This document shows positions 20,037-30,493 of a stretch of 64,000 nt of DNA, piece by piece. The translations under genes and the position numbers were made by a program. The stretch is from Winslowiella toletana (lineage in GTDB: Bacteria; Pseudomonadota; Gammaproteobacteria; Enterobacterales; Enterobacteriaceae): positions 3,782,001 through 3,846,000 of the forward strand of contig NZ_CP134152.1 of the NCBI RefSeq assembly GCF_032164335.1, read 5' to 3'. The stretch's first letter is position 1; each line of letters opens with the position of its first letter. The notes below the pieces were generated by a model. That model ran no database searches. It worked only from the letters and a program-made list of their open reading frames with translations, and had not been told where the DNA came from.

Positions 20037-20465
20037 TCAATGCCACCACTCCATGCCCTGTAAGGTTGCAAACGCAACCACTATGTAACGTAGTGTCTTA
20101 CCGATAGCCAGATACAGTACTACCGGAAACCACGAAAAGCGCAGCCAGCCAGCAATAACGCATAACAGGTCGCCAATCACCGGTAGCCAGCTAAATAATA
20201 GCGCTGCTGGCCCTAAGCGGTGCAACCACGTCATTGCTGTGGCATGCCATCGTCCTTGCTGTTTTTGTGGCAGTAAGCGACCAATAACGATATTGGTCAA
20301 ACCACCCAGTGTGTTTCCCAGTGCGGCGATACCAATCAAGCTCACCACTGATGACTTACCGGCAATCAACAGCGCCGCCAGCAACACTTCAGAACTTCCC
20401 GGAAGCAGCGTGGCACTCAGAAAGCTACTGGCAAACAGTGACCCCCAGGTCAGCCATTCATTCAC
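20037..20465 (-). CDS. yqaA: DedA-like inner-membrane protein YqaA
   Basis: This 142-residue membrane protein of the DedA/SNARE-associated (YqaA) family carries the GN(T/S)LGGLTN and GDLLCVIAGWLR motifs and ends in GMEWWH, as in E. coli. Members are thought to be lipid transporters or membrane homeostasis factors; the role of YqaA is unproven. The GTG start overlaps the yqaB stop by four bases (GTGA), which suggests coupling. Confidence 0.88.
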   Translation of the reverse strand: MNEWLTWGSLFASSFLSATLLPGSSEVLLAALLIAGKSSVVSLIGIAALGNTLGGLTNIVIGRLLPQKQQGRWHATAMTWLHRLGPAALLFSWLPVIGDLLCVIAGWLRFSWFPVVLYLAIGKTLRYIVVAFATLQGMEWWH

Positions 20466-21028
20466 AGTAAACGGACATCAACAACATCCATGCCGGCAGC
20501 CTTTGCCGCCTGCAGGCCAAAATCGGCATCCTCAAACACCACACATTTGCCCGGCTCGACGCCCATCAGCTGTGCGCAAAGTAAGAATGTATCCGGTTCC
20601 GGCTTATGACGCGTAACATCATCAGCACCGACAATCACGTCAAAACAGTCGCGAATACCTAAATGACGCAGTAATCTGTCGGCCATCTCATGCTCACTGC
20701 CGGTACCGACCGCCATTGGTCGTCGGCCGTGATACGCCTTTACCACTTCAACCAGCGGCAACGGCTCTACCGAATCCAGCAACATTTTGTCGAGAGCAGC
20801 GGTTTTCTCCGCCGCCAATACATAAGGATCAAGATCTGTCTTATTGCTGGCAATAATCATTTCAGCAATGCGCCAGCTGGGAGAACCGTTAAGGCCAATC
20901 ATAGCCGTTTCGTCAAAGGTCATGCCGTAGCGGGCCAGCACCTGATGCCAGGCTTTGCGATGCGTCGGCTCCGTATCCAAAATGGTGCCATCCATATCGA
21001 AAATCAAGCCGTCATAACGATCGTACAT
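20462..21028 (-). CDS. yqaB: HAD phosphatase YqaB (fructose-1-P/6-phosphogluconate type)
   Basis: This HAD-superfamily hydrolase dephosphorylates small sugar phosphates; the E. coli enzyme acts on fructose 1-phosphate and 6-phosphogluconate. The ATG at 21028 follows a GGAGAG site and gives 188 residues, as in E. coli; the frame to 21043 adds five unconserved residues. Motif I DMDGT has the catalytic Asp11 and Asp13. Motif II is GTGSE, and the last acidic motif is VFEDADFG. It overlaps yqaA. Confidence 0.93.
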   Translation of the reverse strand: MYDRYDGLIFDMDGTILDTEPTHRKAWHQVLARYGMTFDETAMIGLNGSPSWRIAEMIIASNKTDLDPYVLAAEKTAALDKMLLDSVEPLPLVEVVKAYHGRRPMAVGTGSEHEMADRLLRHLGIRDCFDVIVGADDVTRHKPEPDTFLLCAQLMGVEPGKCVVFEDADFGLQAAKAAGMDVVDVRLL

Positions 21029-21244
21029 GTTCTCTCCAGCCATTGAATCAATGAGCCTTTTACTTTATCGCAAAGTGCCCGGATTGTCGCTGTCAGCGAT
21101 TAACAGCAAATGCTTTGAAAGCAATCGGGAATTGACGATGAGATTAAAAGTGTATGGGGCAGAACAGGGCTGGTATGGGAATTCTGATAACAACAGGGAT
21201 TGAAGGACAAGACGTTAAGGAGAGGAAACAAAACCAGGGGAATA

Positions 21245-21321
21245 TGGTGCATCCGGGAGGATTCGAACCTCCGACCGCTCGGTTCGTAGCCGAGTACTCT
21301 ATCCAGCTGAGCTACGGATGC
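21245..21321 (-). tRNA. tRNA-Arg (anticodon ACG), copy 1
   Basis: This 77-base gene reads GCATCCGTAGCTCAGCTGGA at its 5' end and has an encoded CCA. The cloverleaf is complete, with acceptor GCATCCG/CGGATGC, anticodon loop CTACGAA and T-loop TTCGAATC. It corresponds to the E. coli argQ/Z/Y/V genes. It is the last tRNA in the minus-strand array, and yqaB follows about 200 bases downstream. Confidence 0.98.
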
Positions 21322-21376
21322 ATCGGAAAAGCATGTTGAAAAGTGACTGCAGGATACTGATTAATGCTAAACAATA

Positions 21377-21453
21377 TGGTGCATCCGGGAGGATTCGAAC
21401 CTCCGACCGCTCGGTTCGTAGCCGAGTACTCTATCCAGCTGAGCTACGGATGC
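21377..21453 (-). tRNA. tRNA-Arg (anticodon ACG), copy 2
   Basis: Identical in sequence to the other three copies, including the CCA end. The flanking CATCGGAAAAGCA next to the 5' end is shared with copy 1, which suggests recent duplication or conversion. Confidence 0.98.
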
Positions 21454-21507
21454 ATCGGAAAAGCAATTTGGGAGATAATGCGACTGACCTGAGGGAATAC
21501 CAGAGAA

Positions 21508-21584
21508 TGGTGCATCCGGGAGGATTCGAACCTCCGACCGCTCGGTTCGTAGCCGAGTACTCTATCCAGCTGAGCTACGGATGC
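21508..21584 (-). tRNA. tRNA-Arg (anticodon ACG), copy 3
   Basis: Identical 77-base copy, 54 bases from copy 2 and 107 bases from copy 4, in the same transcription unit. Confidence 0.98.
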
Positions 21585-21691
21585 ATTGCTAATTCTTGTA
21601 TAACGCAGGGTGCCAACTACTCACCTTGATACGCGCTGCTAACACGATATCGAAATTCTCGCTACTCAGTAGTTAATACTACTTCGTAGTA

Positions 21692-21768
21692 TGGTGCATC
21701 CGGGAGGATTCGAACCTCCGACCGCTCGGTTCGTAGCCGAGTACTCTATCCAGCTGAGCTACGGATGC
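21692..21768 (-). tRNA. tRNA-Arg (anticodon ACG), copy 4
   Basis: Identical 77-base copy, only 8 bases downstream of the tRNA-Ser gene on the minus strand, so the two must be processed from one transcript. Confidence 0.98.
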
Positions 21769-21776
21769 ATCAGTAA

Positions 21777-21869
21777 TGGCGGTGAGGGAGGGATTCGAAC
21801 CCTCGATGCAGCTTTTGACCGCATACTCCCTTAGCAGGGGAGCGCCTTCAGCCTCTCGGCCACCTCACC
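21777..21869 (-). tRNA. serV: tRNA-Ser (anticodon GCT)
   Basis: This 93-base gene has a long variable arm, the anticodon loop CTGCTAA and an encoded CCA. The 5' part GGTGAGGTGGCCGAGAGGCT equals E. coli serV. It heads the serV-argV/Y/Z/Q array. Confidence 0.97.
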
Positions 21870-21932
21870 ATACGCGTTCTTTCGAACTGCACCGCTGAAC
21901 TTGTTTCTGCTCATCGGCACTGCGTGGCGCAC

Positions 21933-21960
21933 ATATTACTTTCCCGCACTTATAAGTCAA
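21933..21960 (-). promoter_or_regulatory. Promoter of the serV-arg tRNA array
   Basis: On the minus strand TTGACT (21960-21955) and TAATAT (21938-21933) have a 16-base spacer, followed by a GC-rich discriminator (GTGCGCC) typical of stringently controlled stable-RNA promoters. Stringent control is inferred. Confidence 0.75.
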
Positions 21961-22131
21961 ACAATTTTTCCGAGCTATTTGTTTGTTTGCACAAATCACA
22001 GTCAATTTGACCACTTTGACGACAAAAAGAGTGATTTATCAACTAAAAAGCGCTGATGCAGTTCACAAAAACAGGACGGTGACTTTATTGAGAAAGAAAA
22101 GAAATCGCGGGAAATAGCAGGAAAACCGGTA

Positions 22132-22156
22132 GCGCCTCGCTAAAACAGCGAGGCGC
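22132..22156 (-). terminator. Hairpin terminator after csrA
   Basis: A perfect 10-bp stem GCGCCTCGCT/AGCGAGGCGC with a 5-base loop lies 8 bases after the csrA stop. The following minus-strand sequence is CTACCGGTTTTCC, so the T-tract is weak. Confidence 0.65.
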
Positions 22157-22164
22157 AGGATCCG

Positions 22165-22350
22165 TTAGTAACTCGTAGGCTGAGTTTTTTCGGCCTGAAT
22201 ACGCTGATAGATCTCTTCGCGATGTACCGAAACTTCTTTAGGGGCGTTCACACCGATGCGAACCTGGTTACCCTTAACCCCCAGCACTGTTACAGTCACC
22301 TCATCACCGATCATGAGGGTTTCACCAACTCGACGAGTTAGAATTAGCAT
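22165..22350 (-). CDS. csrA: Carbon storage regulator CsrA
   Basis: CsrA is a homodimeric RNA-binding protein that blocks or stabilises mRNAs carrying GGA motifs. It represses glycogen synthesis and biofilm and activates motility and glycolysis. The 61 residues equal the E. coli length, with the RNA-contacting [10 protein letters not shown] start and the [12 protein letters not shown] helix intact. It lies between alaS and the serV tRNA array, as in E. coli. Confidence 0.98.
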   Translation of the reverse strand: MLILTRRVGETLMIGDEVTVTVLGVKGNQVRIGVNAPKEVSVHREEIYQRIQAEKTQPTSY

Positions 22351-22597
22351 TCTTTGCTCCTTGAAAGATTAAAAGAGTCGGGTTTGTAGAGTTCCCGGCA
22401 ATATCCATCATATAACGCTGAACATAGACTATGACAAATAACGCATTGCTCATCATCACGCCAATACATTCTGCTGATACATAGTTTAGCCGAAATACAC
22501 TACATCAACCTGACTTTATGATTACAGGGTGCGCAGCATCTGGAAAATCACCGGGATTTTGCCACCCCGGCGCTCTCCGACATTGCATTTTTTATCG

Positions 22598-25225
22598 TTA
22601 CAGTTTTGCAGCAACCCATGACTCGACGCCAGCCAGTGCAGCAGGCAGCGCCTGTGCATCGGTACCGCCTGCCTGGGCCATATCAGGGCGTCCACCACCT
22701 TTACCGCCAACCTGTTGGGCTAACGCACCAACCAGCTCACCCGCTTTCACACGGTCGGTAAGGTCTTTTGTCACCCCGGCAATCAGGGATACTTTACCTT
22801 CTGCTACCGTTGCCAGCACAATGATTGCCGAACCGAGCTGATTTTTCAGATCGTCGACCATCGTACGCAGCATTTTAGGTTCAACATTGCTCAGTTCGCT
22901 AACCAGCAATTTTGCCCCTTTAACTTCAACCGCTTTACTGCTCAGTGAAGCACTCTCCTGCGCAGCTTGCTGGTCTTTCAACTGCTGTAATTCTTTCTCC
23001 AGCAGTCGTACATGCTCAATAACCGAACGCACTTTCTCATTCAGGTTACTGTTGTTGGCTTTAACCAGATGCGCAATATCCTGCAGCTGCTCGCTCTGCG
23101 CATGCATCTGTGCCAATGCACCCTCACCGGTAACCGCCTCAACGCGACGTACACCGGCAGCTGTTCCTGACTCAGAGGTAATGCGGAACAGGCCAATATC
23201 ACCCGTACGGCTGGCGTGAGTTCCACCACACAGCTCGGTAGAGAAGTCTCCCATGCTCAGCACGCGAACCTGGTCATCATATTTCTCACCGAACAGCGCC
23301 ATTGCACCCTTCGCTTTCGCCTCTTCCAGCTCCATGATATTGGTGTCTACTGCAAGATTACGCCGAATTTGTGCGTTGACAATATCTTCCACCTGACGAA
23401 TTTGTTCAGGTTTCATCGCTTCGAAGTGAGAGAAGTCAAAGCGCAGATATTTATCATTAACCAGCGAGCCTTTCTGCGCGACGTGATCGCCGAGAACCTG
23501 GCGAAGTGCAGCATGCAGCAAATGCGTTGCAGAGTGATTCAGGCGAATGCGCGCACGACGCGCTTCATCAACCTGTGCATTAAGGCGTTCACCGACGCGT
23601 AGCTGGCCTGAAACCAGTTTGCCGACGTGGCCAATAGCCTGACCGTACTTCTGGGTATCGTTCACCGCAAAATGCGCCGCCGTTCCCTTCAGTTCACCGG
23701 TATCGCCAACCTGTCCACCTGATTCACCATAGAATGGCGTCTCATCAAGCACAATCACCCCTTCCTGACCTGCGGTGATTTCATCTGCCTGCTGACCATC
23801 AACAAAGATCGCCTTCACGGTGGCGTTCAGTTCCAGCTGGTCATAACCTTTAAAAGCAGAGGCGGAATCAATACGGATTACATTATTGTAATCCGTACCG
23901 AAGCCGCTGGCATCACGTGCCCGGCGACGCTGTTGCTCCATCGCCCGCTCAAAGCCGGCTTCGTCGATTTTCAGATTGCGCTCACGACAAACATCCGCGG
24001 TTAAATCCACCGGGAAACCAAAAGTGTCGTAGAGACGGAAGACGGTGTCGCCATCCAGCGTATCGCCTTCCAGCTTAGCCAGCTCGTCATCCAGCAGCGC
24101 CAAACCACGCTCCAGCGTTTTAGCAAACTGCTCTTCTTCGGTTTTCAGCACCAGCTCAACTTGCGACTGCTGCTGCTTCAGTTCTTCACCTGCACTGCCC
24201 ATCACATCAATCAGTGGCGCAACCAGCTTGTAGAAGAAAGTGCCGGTTGCACCGAGCATATTTCCGTGACGCACTGCGCGACGAATAATACGGCGCAGCA
24301 CATAGCCCCGGTTTTCGTTTGACGGGATGACGCCATCAGCAATCAGGAAGGCACAGGAACGGATATGGTCGGCTATCACGCGCAGTGATTTATTCGACAA
24401 ATCGGTAGCGCCGGTAACCTGAGCGACTGATTTTATCAGTTTCTCAAACAGGTCGATTTCATAGTTGGAGTTAACGTGTTGCAGAACTGCGGTAATACGC
24501 TCAAGGCCCATACCGGTATCAACCGAAGGTTTTGGCAATGGCAGCATAGTGCCATCGGCCTGACGGTTGAACTGCATAAAGACGATATTCCAGATTTCAA
24601 TATAACGATCGCCATCTTCCTCTGGAGAGCCAGGTGGGCCACCCCAGATATGATCGCCATGGTCAAAAAAGATCTCGGTACAGGGACCACAAGGGCCGGT
24701 ATCGCCCATCTGCCAGAAGTTGTCTGACGCGTAGGCTCCGCCTTTGTTATCACCGATGCGGATAATACGCTCGCGCGGCACACCCACTTCTTTTTCCCAG
24801 ATGGCGAACGCTTCGTCATCAGTTTCGTAAACGGTCACCCACAGACGATCTTTCGGCAGATTAAACCACTGCTCACTGGTCAATAGTTCCCAGGCAAAAG
24901 CGATAGCTTCATGTTTGAAGTAGTCGCCGAAGCTGAAGTTGCCCAGCATCTCAAAGAAAGTGTGGTGACGTGCGGTATAACCGACGTTTTCAAGATCGTT
25001 ATGCTTACCACCGGCACGCACGCAGCGCTGCGAAGTCGTGGCACGCGTATAATTACGCTTGTCCTGACCGAGGAAAACGTCTTTAAACTGGTTCATCCCG
25101 GCGTTAGTAAACAGTAACGTAGGGTCGTTATTGGGTACGAGGGAGCTACTGGCTACAACCTGATGTCCCTTGCTATGAAAAAAGTCGAGAAACGCCTGAC
25201 GGATCTCAGCAGTGCTCTTGCTCAT
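22598..25225 (-). CDS. alaS: Alanyl-tRNA synthetase AlaS
   Basis: AlaS charges tRNA-Ala and edits mischarged Ser and Gly. The 875 residues compare with 876 in E. coli. The class II aminoacylation core occupies about residues 1-460. The editing domain carries the zinc ligands in [13 protein letters not shown] and [11 protein letters not shown] coiled linker and the glycine-rich C-Ala domain ([15 protein letters not shown]) follow. It sits between recX and csrA. Confidence 0.98.
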   Translation of the reverse strand: MSKSTAEIRQAFLDFFHSKGHQVVASSSLVPNNDPTLLFTNAGMNQFKDVFLGQDKRNYTRATTSQRCVRAGGKHNDLENVGYTARHHTFFEMLGNFSFGDYFKHEAIAFAWELLTSEQWFNLPKDRLWVTVYETDDEAFAIWEKEVGVPRERIIRIGDNKGGAYASDNFWQMGDTGPCGPCTEIFFDHGDHIWGGPPGSPEEDGDRYIEIWNIVFMQFNRQADGTMLPLPKPSVDTGMGLERITAVLQHVNSNYEIDLFEKLIKSVAQVTGATDLSNKSLRVIADHIRSCAFLIADGVIPSNENRGYVLRRIIRRAVRHGNMLGATGTFFYKLVAPLIDVMGSAGEELKQQQSQVELVLKTEEEQFAKTLERGLALLDDELAKLEGDTLDGDTVFRLYDTFGFPVDLTADVCRERNLKIDEAGFERAMEQQRRRARDASGFGTDYNNVIRIDSASAFKGYDQLELNATVKAIFVDGQQADEITAGQEGVIVLDETPFYGESGGQVGDTGELKGTAAHFAVNDTQKYGQAIGHVGKLVSGQLRVGERLNAQVDEARRARIRLNHSATHLLHAALRQVLGDHVAQKGSLVNDKYLRFDFSHFEAMKPEQIRQVEDIVNAQIRRNLAVDTNIMELEEAKAKGAMALFGEKYDDQVRVLSMGDFSTELCGGTHASRTGDIGLFRITSESGTAAGVRRVEAVTGEGALAQMHAQSEQLQDIAHLVKANNSNLNEKVRSVIEHVRLLEKELQQLKDQQAAQESASLSSKAVEVKGAKLLVSELSNVEPKMLRTMVDDLKNQLGSAIIVLATVAEGKVSLIAGVTKDLTDRVKAGELVGALAQQVGGKGGGRPDMAQAGGTDAQALPAALAGVESWVAAKL

Positions 25226-25363
25226 AATTGTCCTGGAATCACGCTAACGAACGTTCCGTGTATCTTGCAACGCGAACCAGCCTTATGGCAGCCCGGTGAT
25301 ACACGAACAAAAAGTGGGAATAAGATAAAATTTCTTCAGTGCGAAGTAAAATCCCATCGGGGC

Positions 25364-25873
25364 TCAATCATCAAAATTTCTGAAAATGGCCTGAATATCT
25401 TCCATAAAGAAGCCTTTCGACAGCAAATGACGCTGCAATTTGGCTTTTTCCTTCCATTCTGTTGGCAGCGGCAAGCCGAACTTACGTTCAGCCACTTCAA
25501 AAGCTCGCGCTGACCAGTCGATTTCTATCGACGCTAACGTTGCTTCAGTCAGCTCCCTGCTCACGCCTTTTTGCCCCAGTTCCATACGAATACGTTGTGG
25601 GCCATAACCTTTACGACCACGACTTATGACAAAACGTTCCGCAAAACGTGCATCATCGAGCCAGCCATGCTGATAGCACCATGCCACCACCTTTTCGATA
25701 TCCTCTTCAGAGATCTCTGGCACTTCCTCCTGACGAAAGCGCGCCGCGCGCTGAACGGACAGCGTCAACTTTTGGCGAAACTCGGCTTCACTATGGTCAC
25801 GCATCGCCAGAATGCGCATTGCGCGATCGAGCAGACGCGAGAGTGAATTTCGGCTGGTAGTGGCGTCAGACAT
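25364..25873 (-). CDS. recX: Regulatory protein RecX
   Basis: RecX caps RecA filaments and inhibits RecA activity. The 169-residue protein compares with 166 in E. coli and consists of three-helix RecX repeats, including WCYQHGWLDDARFAERFV and GYGPQRIRMELGQKGV. It follows recA on the same strand after 299 bases that contain the recA terminators, so it is probably made by read-through as in E. coli. Confidence 0.94.
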   Translation of the reverse strand: MSDATTSRNSLSRLLDRAMRILAMRDHSEAEFRQKLTLSVQRAARFRQEEVPEISEEDIEKVVAWCYQHGWLDDARFAERFVISRGRKGYGPQRIRMELGQKGVSRELTEATLASIEIDWSARAFEVAERKFGLPLPTEWKEKAKLQRHLLSKGFFMEDIQAIFRNFDD

Positions 25874-26099
25874 AACACTCCGGAGCAGTTAAAGGCTAAT
25901 TACAACTTAATCAGACAAAATTTACTGGCTGATCAGCAGAGCGTAACGAGAAATCAACACAGAAACAAAGGAAGTTGAGCGATTGGTAAATAAAAAGCAG
26001 GATAAAGCGCAGAAAACAGAGCGAAAGGCGTTTAATGATGAAGATAAACCAGATGGTGAACGCAGGTGCGAGCCAGTTGCTGCTCCATTTATAGCAAAG

Positions 26100-26159
26100 G
26101 CGGCAAAATGCCGCCAGTGTATTGATATTTACTGCAATCAGGGCGGCATCTGTGCCGCC
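26100..26159 (-). terminator. Tandem hairpins between recA and recX
   Basis: Two related GC-rich stems occur in series, GGCGGCA-TCTG-TGCCGCC at 26142-26159 and GGCGGCA-AAA-TGCCGCC at 26100-26116. On the minus strand the second is followed by TTTGCTATAAAT. They probably attenuate recA transcription before recX. The two stems look like a duplicated module. Confidence 0.65.
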
Positions 26160-26172
26160 TCAGACATAAATA

Positions 26173-27249
<1,077 letters not shown>

Positions 27250-27307
27250 TCATGCAGGGTAAAGCACACTCGAGGTTGCTTTGCTGTAATACGAATGACA
27301 GTAATTA

Positions 27308-27327
27308 TACTGTATAGTCATACAGTA
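27308..27327 (-). promoter_or_regulatory. LexA (SOS) box of recA
   Basis: TACTGTATAGTCATACAGTA contains the perfect palindromic core CTGTAT-AGTC-ATACAG at 27310-27325. It differs from the E. coli recA operator by only a few central bases. It overlaps the last codons of pncC. Confidence 0.95.
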
Positions 27328-27827
27328 TCAAGTTTATTTTCGAGAAATTCATCATGCAGCGTTTGCAGCGCGTAAGCGGTTGCCTGACGACGCACTGCCT
27401 CACGATCGCCAGCAAAAAGCTGTCGTCTGGTCAGCGCCCTGCCGTCGGCCGCAGCAAAGCCGAACCACACCGTTCCGGTCGGTTTTTCTGCGCTGCCGCC
27501 ATCCGGCCCGGCAATACCGCTGACTGCTACCGCAAACTGCGCATCGGCGGCGCGCAGGGCTCCCTGCGCCATTTCATGAACCACCTGTTCACTGACCGCT
27601 CCCCACTGCGCCAGCGATTCGCCACTGACGCCAATTAGTTGCTGCTTGGCATCATTGCTGTAAGTCACAAAGCCGCGATGGAACCAGGCAGAGCTGCCAG
27701 CAATATCCGTCAGCACCTTACAAATCCAGCCACCGGTGCAGGATTCTGCGGCGGTTACCGTGGCATTATCGCGCTGTAAAAGATGGCCCACGGCGGCGCT
27801 CAGTTGGTTCAGTTGGTCATCTGTCAT
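27318..27827 (-). CDS. pncC: NMN amidohydrolase PncC (CinA-like)
   Basis: PncC deamidates nicotinamide mononucleotide in NAD recycling. The 169-residue protein is a stand-alone CinA C-terminal domain, close to E. coli PncC (165 aa). The family signature ESCTGGWICKVLTDIAGSS and the later VSGIAGPDGGS loop are present. It lies just upstream of recA, and its 3' end carries the recA SOS operator, so part of recA mRNA may also come from pncC read-through. Confidence 0.94.
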   Translation of the reverse strand: MTDDQLNQLSAAVGHLLQRDNATVTAAESCTGGWICKVLTDIAGSSAWFHRGFVTYSNDAKQQLIGVSGESLAQWGAVSEQVVHEMAQGALRAADAQFAVAVSGIAGPDGGSAEKPTGTVWFGFAAADGRALTRRQLFAGDREAVRRQATAYALQTLHDEFLENKLDTV

Positions 27828-27992
27828 ATCGAGTTTCCTGACTACGGTTAAGAAGCAACGTTAGCAATAAAGCGTCGCGAAGACGTAACGTTTTTTATCG
27901 GGTTTGCCCGCTGGATGGCCGTTTTGCGAGAGGCATTCAGGATCACAGATGGGGACATGCAGCATTAAATACAAGCAGCCCTCCCTTCCCGC

Positions 27993-28766
27993 TTAACGCT
28001 TTTGCGCCACCATAAACAGGCGAGGAAATGCCAGCAGCACTTTGCCGTCGGTTTGCGGCAGATAAGCCTGACGAATTTCGGCCAGATACTGCTGTAAAAA
28101 GCGCTGTTGCTCGTTTTCATTCAGTGAAGCAAGAAATGGCCGCAGTCCGGTGGCCTTAAGCCAGTCGATAATCGCCGCCGCATCCGGCATCAGATGATAG
28201 TAAGTGGTACGCCAGATATCCACGCTACAGCCCGCCTGGCTTAACAAGTCGTAATATTGCTGTGCAGTCAGCAATTTTTTTCGCTCGGCGGCACGCCTGC
28301 TGATTTTCTGCTGCCATTCAGCACGCGCCGCTACCTCACGCATCAGTCGGTGCGAAGGCTCCTCCAGATTATCCGGCATCTGTATCGCCAGCACCCCATT
28401 AGCAGCCAGCTGCGCAACCAGCTGCGGCAATAACTGTTGATGCTGATCCAGCCACTGCAATGATGCATTGGCGAAAATGACATCCTGTGGTGCTGTCGCC
28501 TGCCAGTTGTGGATATCGGCTGGCATAAAATGGCAATCGGGCAAGCGCGCTTGCGCCTGTTCCAGCATCGAAAGCGAGCTGTCCAACCCGGTGATTTTCG
28601 CCTGTGGCCATGCGCACCACAGCAGTTCAGTACTGTTACCCGGCCCGCAACCAAGATCGGTAGCGCTGCCGACGTGAATTGCCGGAATACGGGCGATTAA
28701 CTCACGCGCCGGACGCGTTCTTTCTGCTTCAAACCGACGATAAAGATCGGGATTCCAGTCATTCAT
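27993..28766 (-). CDS. tam: Trans-aconitate 2-methyltransferase Tam
   Basis: Tam methylates trans-aconitate with S-adenosylmethionine and so removes this inhibitor of aconitase. I chose the ATG at 28766 (MNDWNP), as in the E. coli family. A GTG two codons upstream would sit too close to the GAGG site. The product has 257 residues (E. coli 252). The SAM-binding motif DLGCGPG is at 37-43, followed by ITGLDSS and FANASLQWL. The neighbours differ from E. coli. Confidence 0.9.
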   Translation of the reverse strand: MNDWNPDLYRRFEAERTRPARELIARIPAIHVGSATDLGCGPGNSTELLWCAWPQAKITGLDSSLSMLEQAQARLPDCHFMPADIHNWQATAPQDVIFANASLQWLDQHQQLLPQLVAQLAANGVLAIQMPDNLEEPSHRLMREVAARAEWQQKISRRAAERKKLLTAQQYYDLLSQAGCSVDIWRTTYYHLMPDAAAIIDWLKATGLRPFLASLNENEQQRFLQQYLAEIRQAYLPQTDGKVLLAFPRLFMVAQKR

Positions 28767-28889
28767 ACACACCTCACGACAGGTAAAAATGCGATCCAGC
28801 TCGAGTAATCAAGATAGCAGTTATGACATTTGTCGCCGTTAAGCATTAAGTTAAAACGACGTTTCATTTTTTCGAACAGGAAGAATATG

Positions 28890-29792
28890 ATGAGTCACCA
28901 ATCTGAATTAAGTGGAGTCTGGTGCCCTTCCGTCACCCCATTTGATGGCCAGGACAGAATTGATTTTTCGGCACTAAATCAACATTTTGCTCGCTTAACG
29001 GCGTCCGGTATTGATGCGCTATTACTGATGGGCAGCATTGGCGAATTCGCCTCGCTGAATCAGCAAGAGCGCCTGTTACTGTTACGCGAAGCGCGCAGCA
29101 TGTCGCCACTGCCTATGGTCGCCAACGTATCGAGCACCTGCTTTGCAGATATGATTCAGCTGGCGGAACAGGCAGATCGATCCGGCTACGATGCCGTAAT
29201 GGTGTTACCGCCCTATTACTTTGCTCAGACGCGTAAACAGCTGCTGAGCTACTACCATGAGCTGGATAAACGTCTGCCGGGCAAGTGGTTAGCCTATAAC
29301 TTTCCGGCGCGAACCGGCTGCGATCTTGATCCGGCACTGGTGGCAGAGCTGGCGGCTGAACTGCCGAAATTTATTGGCATTAAAGATACGGTCGACTGCC
29401 TGTCGCACAACCGTTTAATGACAGAAGAGACGAAAAAAGTGCGGGCAGATTTTGCAGTACTGTCAGGTTATGATGAATATTTACTGCCTAACCTGCTGGC
29501 TGGTGGCGCCGGGGTGATCTGCGGCCTGAATAATCTGGTGCCTGAACTGTTTGCCGCGGCAATGCGGGCATGGCAGCGCGAGGATTTAGCCGCGCTGACG
29601 CAAATTCAGCAGCGCATCGGCAGACTGATGGCGATTTATACCCTGGGTGACGATTTTGTTAGCGCCATCAAAACCAGCGTGTCACGCCGCTTCGGCTATA
29701 TGACACCTGACTCACGCAATATTGGCGGCGGATTGGATGAAGAGCAGTGTCAGGCCGTAGACCGGCTGTTCGCTGAAGAGAGTCAGCAGTAA
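28890..29792 (+). CDS. DapA-family aldolase/lyase, substrate unknown
   Basis: This class I aldolase of the dihydrodipicolinate synthase/N-acetylneuraminate lyase family has 300 residues. The Schiff-base lysine is Lys165 in IGIKDTVD and the catalytic tyrosine is Tyr136 in AYNFPARTG. The loop usually written G-T/S-T-GE is GSIGE here (48-52), with Ile in place of the second hydroxyl residue. That argues against true DapA and fits a sugar-acid or keto-acid lyase. Of two adjacent ATGs I chose the one at 28890, eight bases after AGGA. It stands alone, divergent from tam. Confidence 0.78.
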   Translation: MSHQSELSGVWCPSVTPFDGQDRIDFSALNQHFARLTASGIDALLLMGSIGEFASLNQQERLLLLREARSMSPLPMVANVSSTCFADMIQLAEQADRSGYDAVMVLPPYYFAQTRKQLLSYYHELDKRLPGKWLAYNFPARTGCDLDPALVAELAAELPKFIGIKDTVDCLSHNRLMTEETKKVRADFAVLSGYDEYLLPNLLAGGAGVICGLNNLVPELFAAAMRAWQREDLAALTQIQQRIGRLMAIYTLGDDFVSAIKTSVSRRFGYMTPDSRNIGGGLDEEQCQAVDRLFAEESQQ

Positions 29793-29807
29793 TCCACGGC
29801 AAAGTGC

Positions 29808-29842
29808 CACTGCCGTTACGCTTCAAAGTGGCAACGGCAGTG
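29808..29842. terminator. Hairpin between convergent aldolase gene and yjdM
   Basis: A perfect 10-bp inverted repeat CACTGCCGTT/AACGGCAGTG with a 15-base loop fills the 63-base gap between the two stops. It has no clear T-run, so it may protect 3' ends rather than terminate. Confidence 0.5.
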
Positions 29843-29855
29843 AATCGCAGGAGAA

Positions 29856-30197
29856 TCAGTTTTTCTTAACGAACTCTGATTTCAGCTTCATCTGACCAAA
29901 GCCATCGATTTTACAATCGATATTGTGGTCGCCTTCAACCAGGCGAATACTTTTCACTTTAGTACCGATTTTCAGCGTTGAAGAGCTACCCTTCACTTTA
30001 AGATCTTTCACCACGGTAACCGCATCGCCGTCCGCCAGCAAATTGCCATTGGCATCACGCACCACCAGCCCTTCTTCTTCTGTCGCGGCCGCCGCATTGA
30101 CTGGCCACTCATGGCCACACTCAGGGCAGTTCAGCTGCTCGCCATCCTGCCAGGTAAATGCGGAGCTACATTTTGGACACTCTGGTAACTGTTGCAC
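29856..30197 (-). CDS. yjdM: Zinc-ribbon protein YjdM (PhnA family)
   Basis: This 113-residue cytosolic protein of the PhnA/YjdM family has no settled function. A zinc ribbon with Cys7/Cys10 and Cys24/Cys27 is followed by a strongly conserved SH3-like domain from VVRDANGN to KSEFVKKN. That domain is almost identical to E. coli YjdM (111 aa). Translation starts at GTG (30197) behind AAGGGG. In E. coli it sits elsewhere in the chromosome. Confidence 0.88.
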   Translation of the reverse strand: MQQLPECPKCSSAFTWQDGEQLNCPECGHEWPVNAAAATEEEGLVVRDANGNLLADGDAVTVVKDLKVKGSSSTLKIGTKVKSIRLVEGDHNIDCKIDGFGQMKLKSEFVKKN

Positions 30198-30389
30198 CTT
30201 AACCCCTTAAAATTTAATTAAATAAAATTAAAAACCTTGCGAATCATATACCACAAGGTTTGTGTGTGTACATTTTACACTGTTTAATCGCCTGAAGAAC
30301 AGTATCTTTAGCGGATAAAATGCGGATTATACTCACAGCCAACACTGAAATATGTTTTTCACCAGCTACTTATCACTCCACCTGACCTC

Positions 30390-30419
30390 TCATCCCCCGC
30401 GATTCAGCCGACAGGATGA
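30390..30419 (+). promoter_or_regulatory. Pair of MalT-box hexamers upstream of malS
   Basis: GGATGA, the MalT consensus GGA(T/G)GA, occurs on the plus strand at 30414-30419 and on the minus strand at 30395-30390, about 75-105 bases before the malS start. malS belongs to the MalT regulon in E. coli. Hexamers of this kind can occur by chance. Confidence 0.5.
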
Positions 30420-30493
30420 GGTGTTTTTTTCAGCAGCGTTCATATTAATGCTATGTCTGGAAATTCCGCTAACTGCCCCTGACAAGGAGAGCG

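Noticed and set aside
21154..21629. Open frames 21154-21339 and 21318-21629 over the tRNA-Arg genes
   Set aside because: They are antisense translations of the repeated tRNA-Arg genes, giving the well-known [15 protein letters not shown] annotation artefact.
21245..21869. tRNA-associated integration site
   Set aside because: All tRNA genes are flanked by core genes; no integrase gene or repeated tRNA 3' end is present nearby.
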